Shown here: piece after piece, positions 39,301 to 46,850 of the stretch
How the letters are laid out: every line of letters begins with the position of its first letter
Numbering within the stretch: the stretch's first letter is position 1
From: Akkermansia sp.
GTDB taxonomy: Bacteria > Verrucomicrobiota > Verrucomicrobiia > Verrucomicrobiales > Akkermansiaceae
Reading direction: 5' to 3'
DNA length: 64,000 nt
Assembly: GCF_020860705.1 (NCBI RefSeq)
Contig: NZ_JAJBTT010000019.1
Location: 1 to 64,000 of the forward strand
Made by a program: the position numbers and the translations under genes
Notes under the pieces: generated by a model
Database searches by the model: none
Told to the model about the DNA's origin: nothing
Seen by the model: the letters and a program-made list of their open reading frames with translations, nothing else

Positions 39301-39830
39301 TCCTCCGCCTTTTCAGGCTGGTCGTTGAGCAGCCATTCATTCAGCGGCCCGGCAATGCACGCCGTACAGCAGATGAGGCCTTCATGGAACTCCCGCAGGG
39401 TTTCCATGTCCACGCGGGGCTTGTAGTAAAAACCTTCCAGATGGGAGCGGGATACCAGCTTGACGAGGTTCTGCCAGCCGGTTTCATTTTCCGCCAGAAG
39501 AAGCAGGTGCGTGTATTTGCGGCGGCCGGGAAGCTGCTTTTTCACGCTGATGGGCGTGGGGGAAAGGTACACCTCACAGCCGAAGATAGGCTTCACCTCC
39601 TGTTTTCGCGGACCTTCCGGATGTTCCTTGTTCCAGGCGGCCACGGACTTGTTGAGGCTGTTCGCCTCCATGACCAGCTCAATGGCCCCGAAGAGGTTGC
39701 CGTGGTCCGTGATAGCGACGGCCGGCATGCCCATGCGGGAGCATTCGGCAATGAGGTCCTTGATATGGACGGCGCCGTCCAGCAGGGAATATTCCGTGTG
39801 ATTGTGAAGGTGTACGAAGGAACCGGGCAT
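36306..39830 (-). CDS. dnaE: DNA polymerase III subunit alpha
   Basis: Replicative polymerase catalytic subunit, 1174 residues, the normal length for DnaE1. The N-terminal PHP domain is intact (FVHLHNHTEYSLLDGAVHI and AVAITDHGNLFGAIE). The palm has the catalytic aspartates in PPDIDIDFCQTRRPEV. Also visible are GRGSAAGSLVAYAM and, in the fingers, FQLESGGMV and VMIYQEQVQ. An OB-fold follows near residues 980-1060 (AGMVRSVIPKISKAGRKFAILTLEDF). It lies 32 bases after pyrD and four bases before the GNAT gene. Confidence 0.97.
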   Translation of the reverse strand: MPGSFVHLHNHTEYSLLDGAVHIKDLIAECSRMGMPAVAITDHGNLFGAIELVMEANSLNKSVAAWNKEHPEGPRKQEVKPIFGCEVYLSPTPISVKKQLPGRRKYTHLLLLAENETGWQNLVKLVSRSHLEGFYYKPRVDMETLREFHEGLICCTACIAGPLNEWLLNDQPEKAEEALLALKDTFGEGNVFVELQDHGMEEQKKCLPELVRIARKTNTPIVATNDVHFLRKEDHDMHDVLICIGTNEKLASPKRMRYSTEVYLKSPEEMREVFQDYPDAVGNTLKIAERCNVTIKLDSASTEKYPEFGTPDGSTREEYLRRVCYEGLEERYGKERVATDKELRDRLDYELGIINQLKFPSYFLITADFINWAKDHDIPVGPGRGSAAGSLVAYAMKITNIDPLRFGLIFERFLNPERVSPPDIDIDFCQTRRPEVIDYVRQKYGERAVSHIITYGTMGAKSVLRDVARVMDMSYADGDRISKLIETGPKVTLQSSYKSNEELRELIASDEGYAELWGYATRLEGLIRNVGVHAAGVVIGDRPLDEHVALTRDDLSDPHAAVVAQCDMSAIYEVGLLKMDFLGLKTLTVMHDAEEYARWRVPDFKLDSVPLDDRETLDLLNRGDTMGVFQLESGGMVDTCRRYGIQKIEDIIDLLALYRPGAMQFMDEMIEVKKGLRQVVYEHPLLEQVSGETYGVMIYQEQVQAAAKLLAGYTLGGADLLRRAMGKKDPAKMAKEKAHFVEGCWKTNQIDEKTATAIFDKIEKFAGYGFNKSHSACYGHISYWTAYLKAHFPVEFLCGLMSNEANNDKIGVFIQEANRMGIEILPPNVNKSMLKFTPEKTPSGKLAVRYGLAAIKNVGEGAMQILLEERERNGEFSSMEDICNRLDSKSVNKKILESLIRAGALDWTLEPRCAMFERVDLALSGASQVHKDKALGQGALFDMTFEAPRVKDESPVPEWSKDQRMGDEKDLLGAYFCGHPLDSMRGVIDAEKYTRIGLIDTLEPHELKQKHQIAGMVRSVIPKISKAGRKFAILTLEDFTGSIEVLLWSDVYEKALEMEGGLEPGVFVSVRANIREDDRTSAKSVAAQSVDPLGGKKRKSRAGEQGPLNIIVSPLRHTRKNLEQIRDILKRYPGRSRVNLTIKDSLGHSQILELDERFRVNRCEELETELSMYN

Positions 39831-39862
39831 GAATGAAACCTTTATGCAGTGAGTAAGACGGA

Positions 39863-40909
39863 TCAGGAATTAACGGGGCATTCAGCCTTCATGGCCTCCA
39901 CGCATTCCCGGATGAGGTCCGGCCCGCGGTACAGGAACCCGGTGTAAAGCTGGACCAGGCTGGCCCCCGCCTTGATCTTGGCGACGGCGTCCGCTCCGCT
40001 CATGATGCCGCCCACGCCGATGATCGGAATACTTCCCTTCAATTCGGAAGCGAAAGCGCCAATGACTTCCGTGGACCTCTCCGTCAGCGGAGCGCCGGAC
40101 AGGCCGCCGGCTTCTCCCTGGCGGGGACTGTTTTGCACCCCGGCGCGGGAAAGCGTGGTATTGGTGGCAATGAGGCCGTCCAGCCCTTCATCCAGAAAGA
40201 CCCGGCTGAGTTCCGCAATCTGTTCATCCGTCACATCCGGGGCCACTTTCATGAAAATGGGAACCTGGCGTCCGGTTTCCGCAGCAAGGTTGGATTGCTC
40301 CGATTTCAGGGAAGCCAGCAGGCGCGCGGCAGGTTCCGCCGCCTGAAGGTCACGCAGGCCGGGCGTATTGGGGGAAGAGAAGTTAATGGCGATGTAATCC
40401 GCCACAGGCCATGCCGCGCGCAGACAGGTCAGGTAATCCTGGGCCGCATCTTCATTGGGCGTCACCTTGTTCTTCCCAATGTTGACGCCGAGAACGCCAT
40501 GAAAACGGGTGGCGGCACGGATATTCTCCACACCGTCGGCAATGCCGTCATTGTTGAATCCCATCCGGTTGATGATGGCCCGCTGCGGAATCAGGCGGAA
40601 CAGGCGGGGCTTGTCATTGCCCGGCTGGGGGCGAGGCGTCAGCGTACCCACCTCCACAAAGCCGAAGCCGATCTGCCCGAAGGCGTTCACGGTATCCGCC
40701 TCCTTGTCCATCCCGGCGGCGAGGCCTACCCGGTTGGGGAATTTCATTCCAAGAATTTCCACGGGATCGGAAGGAACCTCACCCATTACAAGAGGCAGCA
40801 CGCGCATCTTTTCTGCCAGGCGCAACCCCCACAAAGTCACATTGTGGGCGGTTTCCGGATTCATTTGGAACAGGACACTTTTGGCGACGGAATATAAGGC
40901 GGGCGACAC
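39863..40909 (-). CDS. pyrD: Dihydroorotate dehydrogenase, quinone-type (class 2)
   Basis: Membrane-associated FMN enzyme oxidising dihydroorotate to orotate with a quinone acceptor. The 348-residue protein starts with GTG at 40909. The N-terminal amphipathic helix typical of class 2 is present (LYSVAKSVLFQMNPETAHN, aligning with the E. coli N terminus), followed by NRVGLAAGMDKEAD, IINRMGFNNDG, and the class 2 catalytic serine in NFSSPNTPGLRDLQ; FMN contacts include IIGVGGIMSGADA. It is the first gene of an operon with dnaE. Its promoter leaves only about three bases of leader. Confidence 0.96.
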   Translation of the reverse strand: MSPALYSVAKSVLFQMNPETAHNVTLWGLRLAEKMRVLPLVMGEVPSDPVEILGMKFPNRVGLAAGMDKEADTVNAFGQIGFGFVEVGTLTPRPQPGNDKPRLFRLIPQRAIINRMGFNNDGIADGVENIRAATRFHGVLGVNIGKNKVTPNEDAAQDYLTCLRAAWPVADYIAINFSSPNTPGLRDLQAAEPAARLLASLKSEQSNLAAETGRQVPIFMKVAPDVTDEQIAELSRVFLDEGLDGLIATNTTLSRAGVQNSPRQGEAGGLSGAPLTERSTEVIGAFASELKGSIPIIGVGGIMSGADAVAKIKAGASLVQLYTGFLYRGPDLIRECVEAMKAECPVNS

Positions 40910-40911
40910 GA

Positions 40912-40947
40912 TGGGAGGGAGTATACCACACCCTCCTTTAGGGTCAA
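40912..40947 (-). promoter_or_regulatory. Promoter of pyrD giving an almost leaderless mRNA
   Basis: On the minus strand TTGACC (40947-40942), a 16-base spacer and TATACT (40925-40920) predict a start at about 40913, three or four bases before the GTG at 40909. Confidence 0.6.
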
Positions 40948-40961
40948 GAATGGGAAGCGTC

Positions 40962-40989
40962 TTGCCGGGATGATTTTATCCGGTACAAT
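40962..40989 (+). promoter_or_regulatory. Promoter of thiE giving an almost leaderless mRNA
   Basis: TTGCCG (40962-40967), a 16-base spacer and TACAAT (40984-40989) predict a start near 40996, two bases before the ATG at 40998. I saw no TPP riboswitch sequence; there is no room for one. Confidence 0.45.
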
Positions 40990-40997
40990 TCCCTTCC

Positions 40998-41645
40998 ATG
41001 AACAGGAAGGAACGCCTCTCGTCCTGCCGTCTGTACGGCATTGTGGATACAGGATATACTGCTGAACATCAATTACTATCCGTTACGGAAAAATTACTGG
41101 AAGGCGGACTGGGCATCCTCCAGCTCCGGGCAAAAAACCACGGGCCCGAGTTCATTGAACAAATGGGAAAACAGCTTGCCCCCCTGTGCCGCAGACATGG
41201 CTGTCTTTTCATCATTAACGACTATCCGGAAATTGCCCTAAGGACCGGGGCGGACGGAGTCCACCTGGGCCAGAACGACGGCGCCCTGGCACCCGTACGG
41301 GCCATGCTGGGGGAGGACGCCATCATCGGGCGTTCCACGCACAGCCCGGAACAGGCCCTGGGAGCGTTCCGGGAGCAGGCGGACTACATCGGCTTCGGCC
41401 CCTTGTTCCCCACAGGCACCAAGCCTGGAAGACCTGCCATCGGGCTGAACGATATTGCAAGCGTCCAGCAACAACTGCCGGAAGGGTTCCCCGTCTTCTG
41501 CATCGGCGGCATCACCGGGGAGACGCTGCCCTTCGTTCTGAAGGCGGGAGCCGGCAGAATCGTCATCGTTTCCTGGCTGCTGGCACAACCGGACATCACG
41601 GGAACGGTAAAGGCGCTTAGAAAAAAGCTGGGGGAAGCGTCCTAG
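40998..41645 (+). CDS. thiE: Thiamine-phosphate synthase
   Basis: Joins HMP-pyrophosphate and thiazole phosphate to form thiamine phosphate. The 215-residue TIM-barrel protein has LLEGGLGILQLRAKN (substrate Arg/Lys), FIINDYPEIALRTGADGVHLGQND (phosphate and Mg2+ contacts), IIGRSTHSPEQA, YIGFGPLFPTGTKPG (the P-loop-like TGTK region) and FCIGGITGETLP. Length is typical. It is isolated from other thiamine genes and divergent from pyrD. Confidence 0.92.
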   Translation: MNRKERLSSCRLYGIVDTGYTAEHQLLSVTEKLLEGGLGILQLRAKNHGPEFIEQMGKQLAPLCRRHGCLFIINDYPEIALRTGADGVHLGQNDGALAPVRAMLGEDAIIGRSTHSPEQALGAFREQADYIGFGPLFPTGTKPGRPAIGLNDIASVQQQLPEGFPVFCIGGITGETLPFVLKAGAGRIVIVSWLLAQPDITGTVKALRKKLGEAS

Positions 41646-41682
41646 GGGAAGGCCGCATTTTTCCGGGGTTTCCACCCCCTCT

Positions 41683-42363
41683 TCAACGCTTTTCCTGCTT
41701 TTTCTCCCCCTCCGGAGAAAGAGCGGGCCGTGAAATCAGCAGCGCAGCCGTATCCACAATCATCTGCAAAACCAGATCCTGGTCCTTCATCCACAGCTCC
41801 TTGTCTTGAAGTTCCATCCGGGTGACGTATTTCCCCAGCGTGGCATGGAAAATGGAACTCATGATATGCACGTGCCAGGAGATGGAAAGCTCATCGTTCC
41901 ACACGCAGAATTGGCGAATCCTCTGCGTCATTTCCCGGATAAGCGGCGCGTAAAATTCATCGTAAATCTTCTTGCCCAGATACTCCGGTTCCTGGGGCAG
42001 CCGCCACAACAGGCGGGCATGGTCCGGACCGCCAAGGCTTTTATCCAAAAGAAGGCGGAAAGCAGGTTCAATGAACGCACGGGCATACGCCTGCAGGGAC
42101 GGATGAAGATCCGCCTCTTTCAGCTTTTTCAGGCGCGCCTCCATCAGGGGTTCCGCATACTGCCTGAAAACGGAAAGGTACAGCCCTTCCTTGTTTTCAA
42201 AATAGTACACGATGGAAGCCAGGTTCACCCCGGCTTCAGAAGCAATCGCCCTCATGGTCACTCCGTCAAATCCTCTGAGGGCAAAAAGTTTCTGAGCGGC
42301 ACGGAGAATTTTACCGCTGGTTTCCGCAGAACGGTCGGACTGGGATTTGCGGGGAGGAGTCAT
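41683..42363 (-). CDS. TetR/AcrR-family transcriptional regulator
   Basis: This 226-residue protein has the N-terminal TetR helix-turn-helix (ILRAAQKLFALRGFDGVTMR, then AIASEAGVNLASIVYYFENK) and a helical ligand/dimer domain of about 160 residues. It lies 27 bases after a thioredoxin gene and follows a multihaem cytochrome gene on the same strand, so it may regulate that cluster from its 3' end. No operator is evident. The ligand is unknown. Confidence 0.88.
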   Translation of the reverse strand: MTPPRKSQSDRSAETSGKILRAAQKLFALRGFDGVTMRAIASEAGVNLASIVYYFENKEGLYLSVFRQYAEPLMEARLKKLKEADLHPSLQAYARAFIEPAFRLLLDKSLGGPDHARLLWRLPQEPEYLGKKIYDEFYAPLIREMTQRIRQFCVWNDELSISWHVHIMSSIFHATLGKYVTRMELQDKELWMKDQDLVLQMIVDTAALLISRPALSPEGEKKQEKR

Positions 42364-42390
42364 CGTTTCAGAAGATCAAACAGCAGGAGC

Positions 42391-43131
42391 CTAGCGGGAG
42401 GAACGTCTTGAACCGGCAGCTTTTACCAATTGTTCCATGTCCTGGGAAGACTGAATGGCGTTGCCGTCCTTATCCACCAGGATCATGGTGGGAATGCCGC
42501 GGGGGGCCACTTTTTTGGCAAGATCCGTCAAATCCTTCCTCAGCAGAATGGGCCACGGCATATTATTGGCGGCAGCCCATTTCTGGGCAGCTTCCAGGCT
42601 TTGGTCCAGATTGCACATGATCACTTCCACATCCGGGTTATCCTTCACCACCTTGTTGTAGGCCTCCACACTGTGGGGCGCATTCCGGCAGCACGGCCCG
42701 CACCAGCTGGCGCTGAAATACAGAATGAAATGCCTGGGATTCAGCTTCCCGTCCTTCTTCTGGAGCTTGCCGTTGTCCAGCATGTAGGTCTTCCCCTTCA
42801 TTTCCTCAGCCACAGGCCCGGACGGCACGGAGGACCATTCCGAAAGAGGCTTTCCTATCACCTCCTTGTGTTCCTCCAACCACGTGCGGTCTTCCTCGGA
42901 AAGTTTTTCCAACGGCATCGTGATGGGTTTCTTGGCCGTGGTCACCAGCTTGACAGTCTTCATATTCAAGGCGATGGGGCGGGCCTCCACCGTGCTCCCC
43001 GTGCTTTTATTCGTCCAGGTACGAAGGGAGGGATCCTCCGCCGCATCAGGAGAGCCGGCAAAACAGAAGGAGGAGCCCAGCACGAACGCAGATACCAGCA
43101 GAATACGCAACGGGGAAAATTTCATATACAC
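42391..43131 (-). CDS. Exported SHD1-thioredoxin fusion protein
   Basis: This 246-residue protein has a signal peptide (FSPLRILLVSAFVLGSSFCFA). Residues 35-85 (RTWTNKSTGSTVEARPIALN and MPLEKLSEEDRTWLEEH) match the SHD1 module found in many planctomycete and verrucomicrobial exported proteins. The C-terminal domain is TlpA/ResA-like thioredoxin with the redox motif WCGPC in FSASWCGPCCRNAPHS and the cis-proline in RGIPTMILVDKDG. It probably reduces disulfides in the periplasm. It lies 19 bases after an eight-haem cytochrome gene, so assisting cytochrome c maturation (keeping CXXCH cysteines reduced) is a reasonable inference. Confidence 0.85.
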   Translation of the reverse strand: MYMKFSPLRILLVSAFVLGSSFCFAGSPDAAEDPSLRTWTNKSTGSTVEARPIALNMKTVKLVTTAKKPITMPLEKLSEEDRTWLEEHKEVIGKPLSEWSSVPSGPVAEEMKGKTYMLDNGKLQKKDGKLNPRHFILYFSASWCGPCCRNAPHSVEAYNKVVKDNPDVEVIMCNLDQSLEAAQKWAAANNMPWPILLRKDLTDLAKKVAPRGIPTMILVDKDGNAIQSSQDMEQLVKAAGSRRSSR

Positions 43132-43150
43132 AACGCTGATATACTATTTC

Positions 43151-45430
43151 CTACCTTCCATGTCGAGAAGCCGATTCCAGAATTTGCCTGGCCTGGGCAT
43201 GCCCGGGATCGCGCCGCAGGGCTTCTGCAGCAGCAGCCGCGGCGTCACGGTAACGTCCGTTGCGGTAAAGCATCACCGCCAGCGTGAACGGAATATCCGC
43301 ATTCTCCTTGTCCAGGGAAGAGCAATTTTCCAGGTCCTGCAAGGCCTGCTCCAGCCGTCCTACCTTTTCATTGAGCAGTGCCCGGTTGAACAGGGCGCGG
43401 ATGAAAGAGGGCTCTATTTTCAACGCTTCATTAAAGGATTCCAGCGCTCCCGGCTCATCATTGTTCTCAATCTGGCCCAGCCCCAGCAGATACCACAGGT
43501 TGGCATCCCTGGGCGCCAGCCGCACAGCCTCCCTCATCTGGTCCACCGCTTCCCGGCTGCGGCCCTGGGAGGCCAGAAAAACGGCATAATCCCGGTGCAC
43601 TACGGAAGACGTGGCATCCCACTTCAAAGCCTTGGCAAACCATTGTTCCGCCGCCTTCGCATCCTTGCGGCTGATGGCTATCTGGGCCAGTTTCATCGCC
43701 CCGGACGGCTGGTCCGCCTGGTGCAGGGCGGCGGCGGTCAGTTCCTTCATGGCCGGGCTGTCCGGCGGCAGGGAATCCCGGAGAGCCCACTCCGCCTGCA
43801 GGCGCACGACCTTGAACGGGTCATTAAGCAGCTTGCCCGCGGCGGGATTGCCCGCACGTCCCATCACCTTGGCGGCGGCGGCGCGCGTCAGGGGGTCCGT
43901 ATCCTTAACCGCAGCGGCAGCCAGCTCCTGAACGACGGGTTCATGCGCCCAGGCATCCATCAGCTCCAGCAGCGTGGCACGCCATGCGCCCACTTCTTCC
44001 CGCTTGAAACACTCCATCAGCAGGGGCAGCACGTCCTCCTTCCCTTCATAGGCGCGCTGCACGGCCCGCGTGCGGTCCCTGTACTGCGCCATCTTGGGCT
44101 TTGGCCCGTAATATTTTTCCACCGCTTCCGCAGCCCATTCATTGCTCTTTTCCTTATGGCACATGGTGCAGGCATTCGGAATGCCCAGCTCCACGCTCAG
44201 AAGGGGGTCGGGAGAATTGTAGGAATGGTCCCTGCGGGGGTCGCGGGCCATGTAGAGGCTTTCCGGCATATGGCATTCCACACAGCGGGCGCCCATGCTG
44301 GACTGGGGGCACGGCGTATGCTTGGTGATGTCAATGATGGGGGCTTTCACCCCGTTTACCGCTTCCCCGGTGCCGTGGCACCGCAGGCAGAGCGTGTTAT
44401 CCTCCTGCGGAAGCTTCAGCGTTCCCGTATGCGGGTCATGACAGTCCAGACAGGTGACGCCCGCCTTGCCCATGCGGCTCAGGCGCAGCCCGGTTTCACA
44501 ATAATCCTCGTCCCGCTGCATGCCGTTGGGCCAGAAAACGCCGGGCTGCACGGGAAGCACCAGCTGGAAATGGTCGTCAAAACGGTCTCCCACGGCAAAA
44601 TCATGATCGAATTCGTCCCGCCGGGCATGGCAGGAGGCGCAGTTGTCGTGAATCTGCTGCGGCGTCAGCTTGTTTTTGGTGGAAATCATGCAGCCCGTTC
44701 CCGCCTCAGGCTTGTCCAGCAGCGGGCCGTGGCACTGAATGCAGGTCACGCCGGGTTCCGTCCAGGTGGAGGCATAGCGGTCCTTCACCGGATCATAATT
44801 TTTATGAAACAGGGACATGTGGCACCACGCGCACTGCGTGTTCCAGTTCATGCCGCGCCCCGTCCAGTGCCCCCAGTCGCCGGGCTGCCGCGTATCCTTG
44901 CCAAAAATGTCAAACCACTCCTTGCGGTTCACGTCCCACGCGGCGCTCAGGGTGTGATAGCCACCGTCCTTTGCAGGCACCAGATACTGCACCAGGGGAA
45001 TTCTCCCTGTGGCCCACTCCGCCCGCCAGGAAGTTGAAGATTGGCCGTCATGCACCATGCGCCCCTGTCCATTCGTGGAAAATTGAAGAATGCTGCCGTG
45101 GGCGTCCAGCTTCATGTTATGGAACGCCTCAGACTCCCACTGGTCCCCCAGCTTGCGGAACGCCCAGGCGTGGTCCGAGCCTGCCCACTGCCGGAATTCC
45201 TTTTCATGGCAGGCCCCGCACTGCATGGAGATGGGCACCTCATTCTGGTCCCAGTGTTCACTGCCGCCTGAAAAAACGGCCGGCTGGGCTCCCGCGCCGG
45301 AACGCCGGTCCATCCAGGACTTCATCATGGTGCCCAGCCCTATCAGAGCCCCAAGAATGACAAGAAGGATCACCCACTTTTTCATGGAGGACCTGCTCAC
45401 GGAAGCATCGGAAGGCTCAGGGTTGGACAT
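43151..45430 (-). CDS. Octahaem cytochrome c with HEAT-like and TPR repeats
   Basis: This 759-residue protein has an N-terminal membrane anchor (WVILLVILGALIGLG, residues 19-33) with the rest outside the cytoplasm. Eight CXXCH haem motifs are visible: CGACH (71), CAWCH (about 198), CIQCH (228), CASCH (263), CLDCH (323), CLRCH (346), CVECH (381) and CTMCH (420). A region of HEAT-like alpha repeats follows (about 430-560), then TPR repeats to the end (for example AEQWFAKALKWDATSSVVHR and ALESFNEALKIEPSFIRALF). This resembles the cytochrome c554/doubled-CXXCH group fused to TPR in verrucomicrobia and planctomycetes. The role is electron transfer, partner unknown. Likely co-transcribed with the SHD1-thioredoxin and TetR genes. 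Confidence 0.9.
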   Translation of the reverse strand: MSNPEPSDASVSRSSMKKWVILLVILGALIGLGTMMKSWMDRRSGAGAQPAVFSGGSEHWDQNEVPISMQCGACHEKEFRQWAGSDHAWAFRKLGDQWESEAFHNMKLDAHGSILQFSTNGQGRMVHDGQSSTSWRAEWATGRIPLVQYLVPAKDGGYHTLSAAWDVNRKEWFDIFGKDTRQPGDWGHWTGRGMNWNTQCAWCHMSLFHKNYDPVKDRYASTWTEPGVTCIQCHGPLLDKPEAGTGCMISTKNKLTPQQIHDNCASCHARRDEFDHDFAVGDRFDDHFQLVLPVQPGVFWPNGMQRDEDYCETGLRLSRMGKAGVTCLDCHDPHTGTLKLPQEDNTLCLRCHGTGEAVNGVKAPIIDITKHTPCPQSSMGARCVECHMPESLYMARDPRRDHSYNSPDPLLSVELGIPNACTMCHKEKSNEWAAEAVEKYYGPKPKMAQYRDRTRAVQRAYEGKEDVLPLLMECFKREEVGAWRATLLELMDAWAHEPVVQELAAAAVKDTDPLTRAAAAKVMGRAGNPAAGKLLNDPFKVVRLQAEWALRDSLPPDSPAMKELTAAALHQADQPSGAMKLAQIAISRKDAKAAEQWFAKALKWDATSSVVHRDYAVFLASQGRSREAVDQMREAVRLAPRDANLWYLLGLGQIENNDEPGALESFNEALKIEPSFIRALFNRALLNEKVGRLEQALQDLENCSSLDKENADIPFTLAVMLYRNGRYRDAAAAAAEALRRDPGHAQARQILESASRHGR

Positions 45431-45524
45431 GGCGAAAAATATTCTGCCATATCATACGCGCTCCACCAAGGAACTTTTACATCCACCGCTACAGTTCCGG
45501 AGGATTTTCCCGAACGCCTGCGGC

Positions 45525-46850
45525 TTATTCCTCCTCTTCCACGGCATCTTCCCGCATCAAGGGAGTAATACGGGTCACGATGCAGCGCTCCACTCCACCG
45601 TTCTCCGTCTGCGTCACCTTGAATTCCAGGCCGCGGTAGCCAACGGCGTCACCTTCCTTAGCCGGAGATTCAAGCAGATTGAGAATCAGGCCGCCCACGG
45701 TATCAATCTCCTCGCTCTGCAAATCCATGTCCATGGCTTCTCCCAGCTCTTCAATGCGGGCCAGTCCGGACACGTCGCAGGAAAAGCCCACCGCATCCCG
45801 GGGAAGATCCGTCAGCACCCTGATGCGGCCGCGGTCCCAGCCCATCACCTCGGAAAAAACGTCCGTCAGGGTCAGCAGTCCGGAGGTTCCCCCGTGCTCG
45901 TCCAGAATGACGGCAAGGCGCACATTGTCCTTCCTCATGATCTCCACCACATTGTCAAACTTCACCGTTTTAGGCACCTTGGGAATGGCGTGGACGTATT
46001 CAGCCGTCAGGGACTCTCCGCGGAACATGAGACGGAACAGGTCGCGTGCATGCACCATGCCTACCACGTGGTCCAGATCGCCGCGGTAAACGGGGTAGCG
46101 TGTGCGGCGGGTGCGGCGCACGATTTCCCGTATCTCTTCATGCCCCGCCCCTTCCGGAATGGCGTCTATCCTGACGCGCGGAGTCATGACCTGGTGCACG
46201 TATAAATCATCCAGATCAAACAGGCCGTCCATGATGCGGCCGGATTCCTCCGGCAGGGCGCCGTTTTCATGGCTTTCCTCAATAATGTACTGAAGTTCTT
46301 CCGCAGAATGGTAATGGGACTTGGATTCGTTCCTGTCCACGCCCAGCAGCCCCAGCAGGAAATTGCCCAGGGCGTTCATGCCCACGACCAGCGGATACAG
46401 GCAGAGCTGGATCACGTACATGGGCATCGTGATGACAAGACAAAGCTTCGTGGCGTACTGCAGGGAAAGCGCCTTGGGCACCATTTCCCCCAGTACGATA
46501 TGCAGGTACGTCAGCACCGCCACGGACAGGACGCTGGCCGCGCCGTGCGCCACCAGCCAGGAGGCCCATCCGTGCTGGGCCAGCCATTCATGGAGCCATC
46601 CGGCCACGGCATGCTCCCCGTACATGCCCAGCCCCAGGCTGGCAAACGTCACGCCAAGCTGCGCCGTGGCAATGTAACGGTCCTGCAAACGGGGGGTTTT
46701 CAACACCTGGGAAACACGGCGCGCCACCATGTTGCCGGACAAGGCCATCTGCTCCAGCGCGGCGCGGGGCGCGCCAAGCAGGGCAAACTCCGCGGCCACA
46801 AACAGACCGTTCAGCAGGATCAGCAGCAGAATAATGAAAATCGTCATCAT
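45525..46850 (-). CDS. CNNM/CorC (HlyC/CorC) family membrane protein, second of a tandem pair
   Basis: This 441-residue protein has an N-terminal CNNM (DUF21) transmembrane domain with four hydrophobic stretches and the ATAQLGVTFASLGLGMYGEH motif, a CBS pair (VHQVMTPRVRIDAIPE, GMVHARDL, VILDEHGGTSGLLTLTDV) and a C-terminal CorC_HlyC domain (IDTVGGLILNLLESPAKEGD). Family members transport Mg2+ or affect Co2+/Mg2+ homeostasis. Its ATG overlaps the stop of the upstream paralogue by four bases, so the pair is one operon and may act as a heterodimer. Confidence 0.92.
   Translation of the reverse strand: MMTIFIILLLILLNGLFVAAEFALLGAPRAALEQMALSGNMVARRVSQVLKTPRLQDRYIATAQLGVTFASLGLGMYGEHAVAGWLHEWLAQHGWASWLVAHGAASVLSVAVLTYLHIVLGEMVPKALSLQYATKLCLVITMPMYVIQLCLYPLVVGMNALGNFLLGLLGVDRNESKSHYHSAEELQYIIEESHENGALPEESGRIMDGLFDLDDLYVHQVMTPRVRIDAIPEGAGHEEIREIVRRTRRTRYPVYRGDLDHVVGMVHARDLFRLMFRGESLTAEYVHAIPKVPKTVKFDNVVEIMRKDNVRLAVILDEHGGTSGLLTLTDVFSEVMGWDRGRIRVLTDLPRDAVGFSCDVSGLARIEELGEAMDMDLQSEEIDTVGGLILNLLESPAKEGDAVGYRGLEFKVTQTENGGVERCIVTRITPLMREDAVEEEE

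Noticed and set aside
40910-40997. TPP riboswitch before thiE
   Set aside because: The conserved CUGAGA and other TPP-binding motifs are absent and the predicted leader is about two bases.
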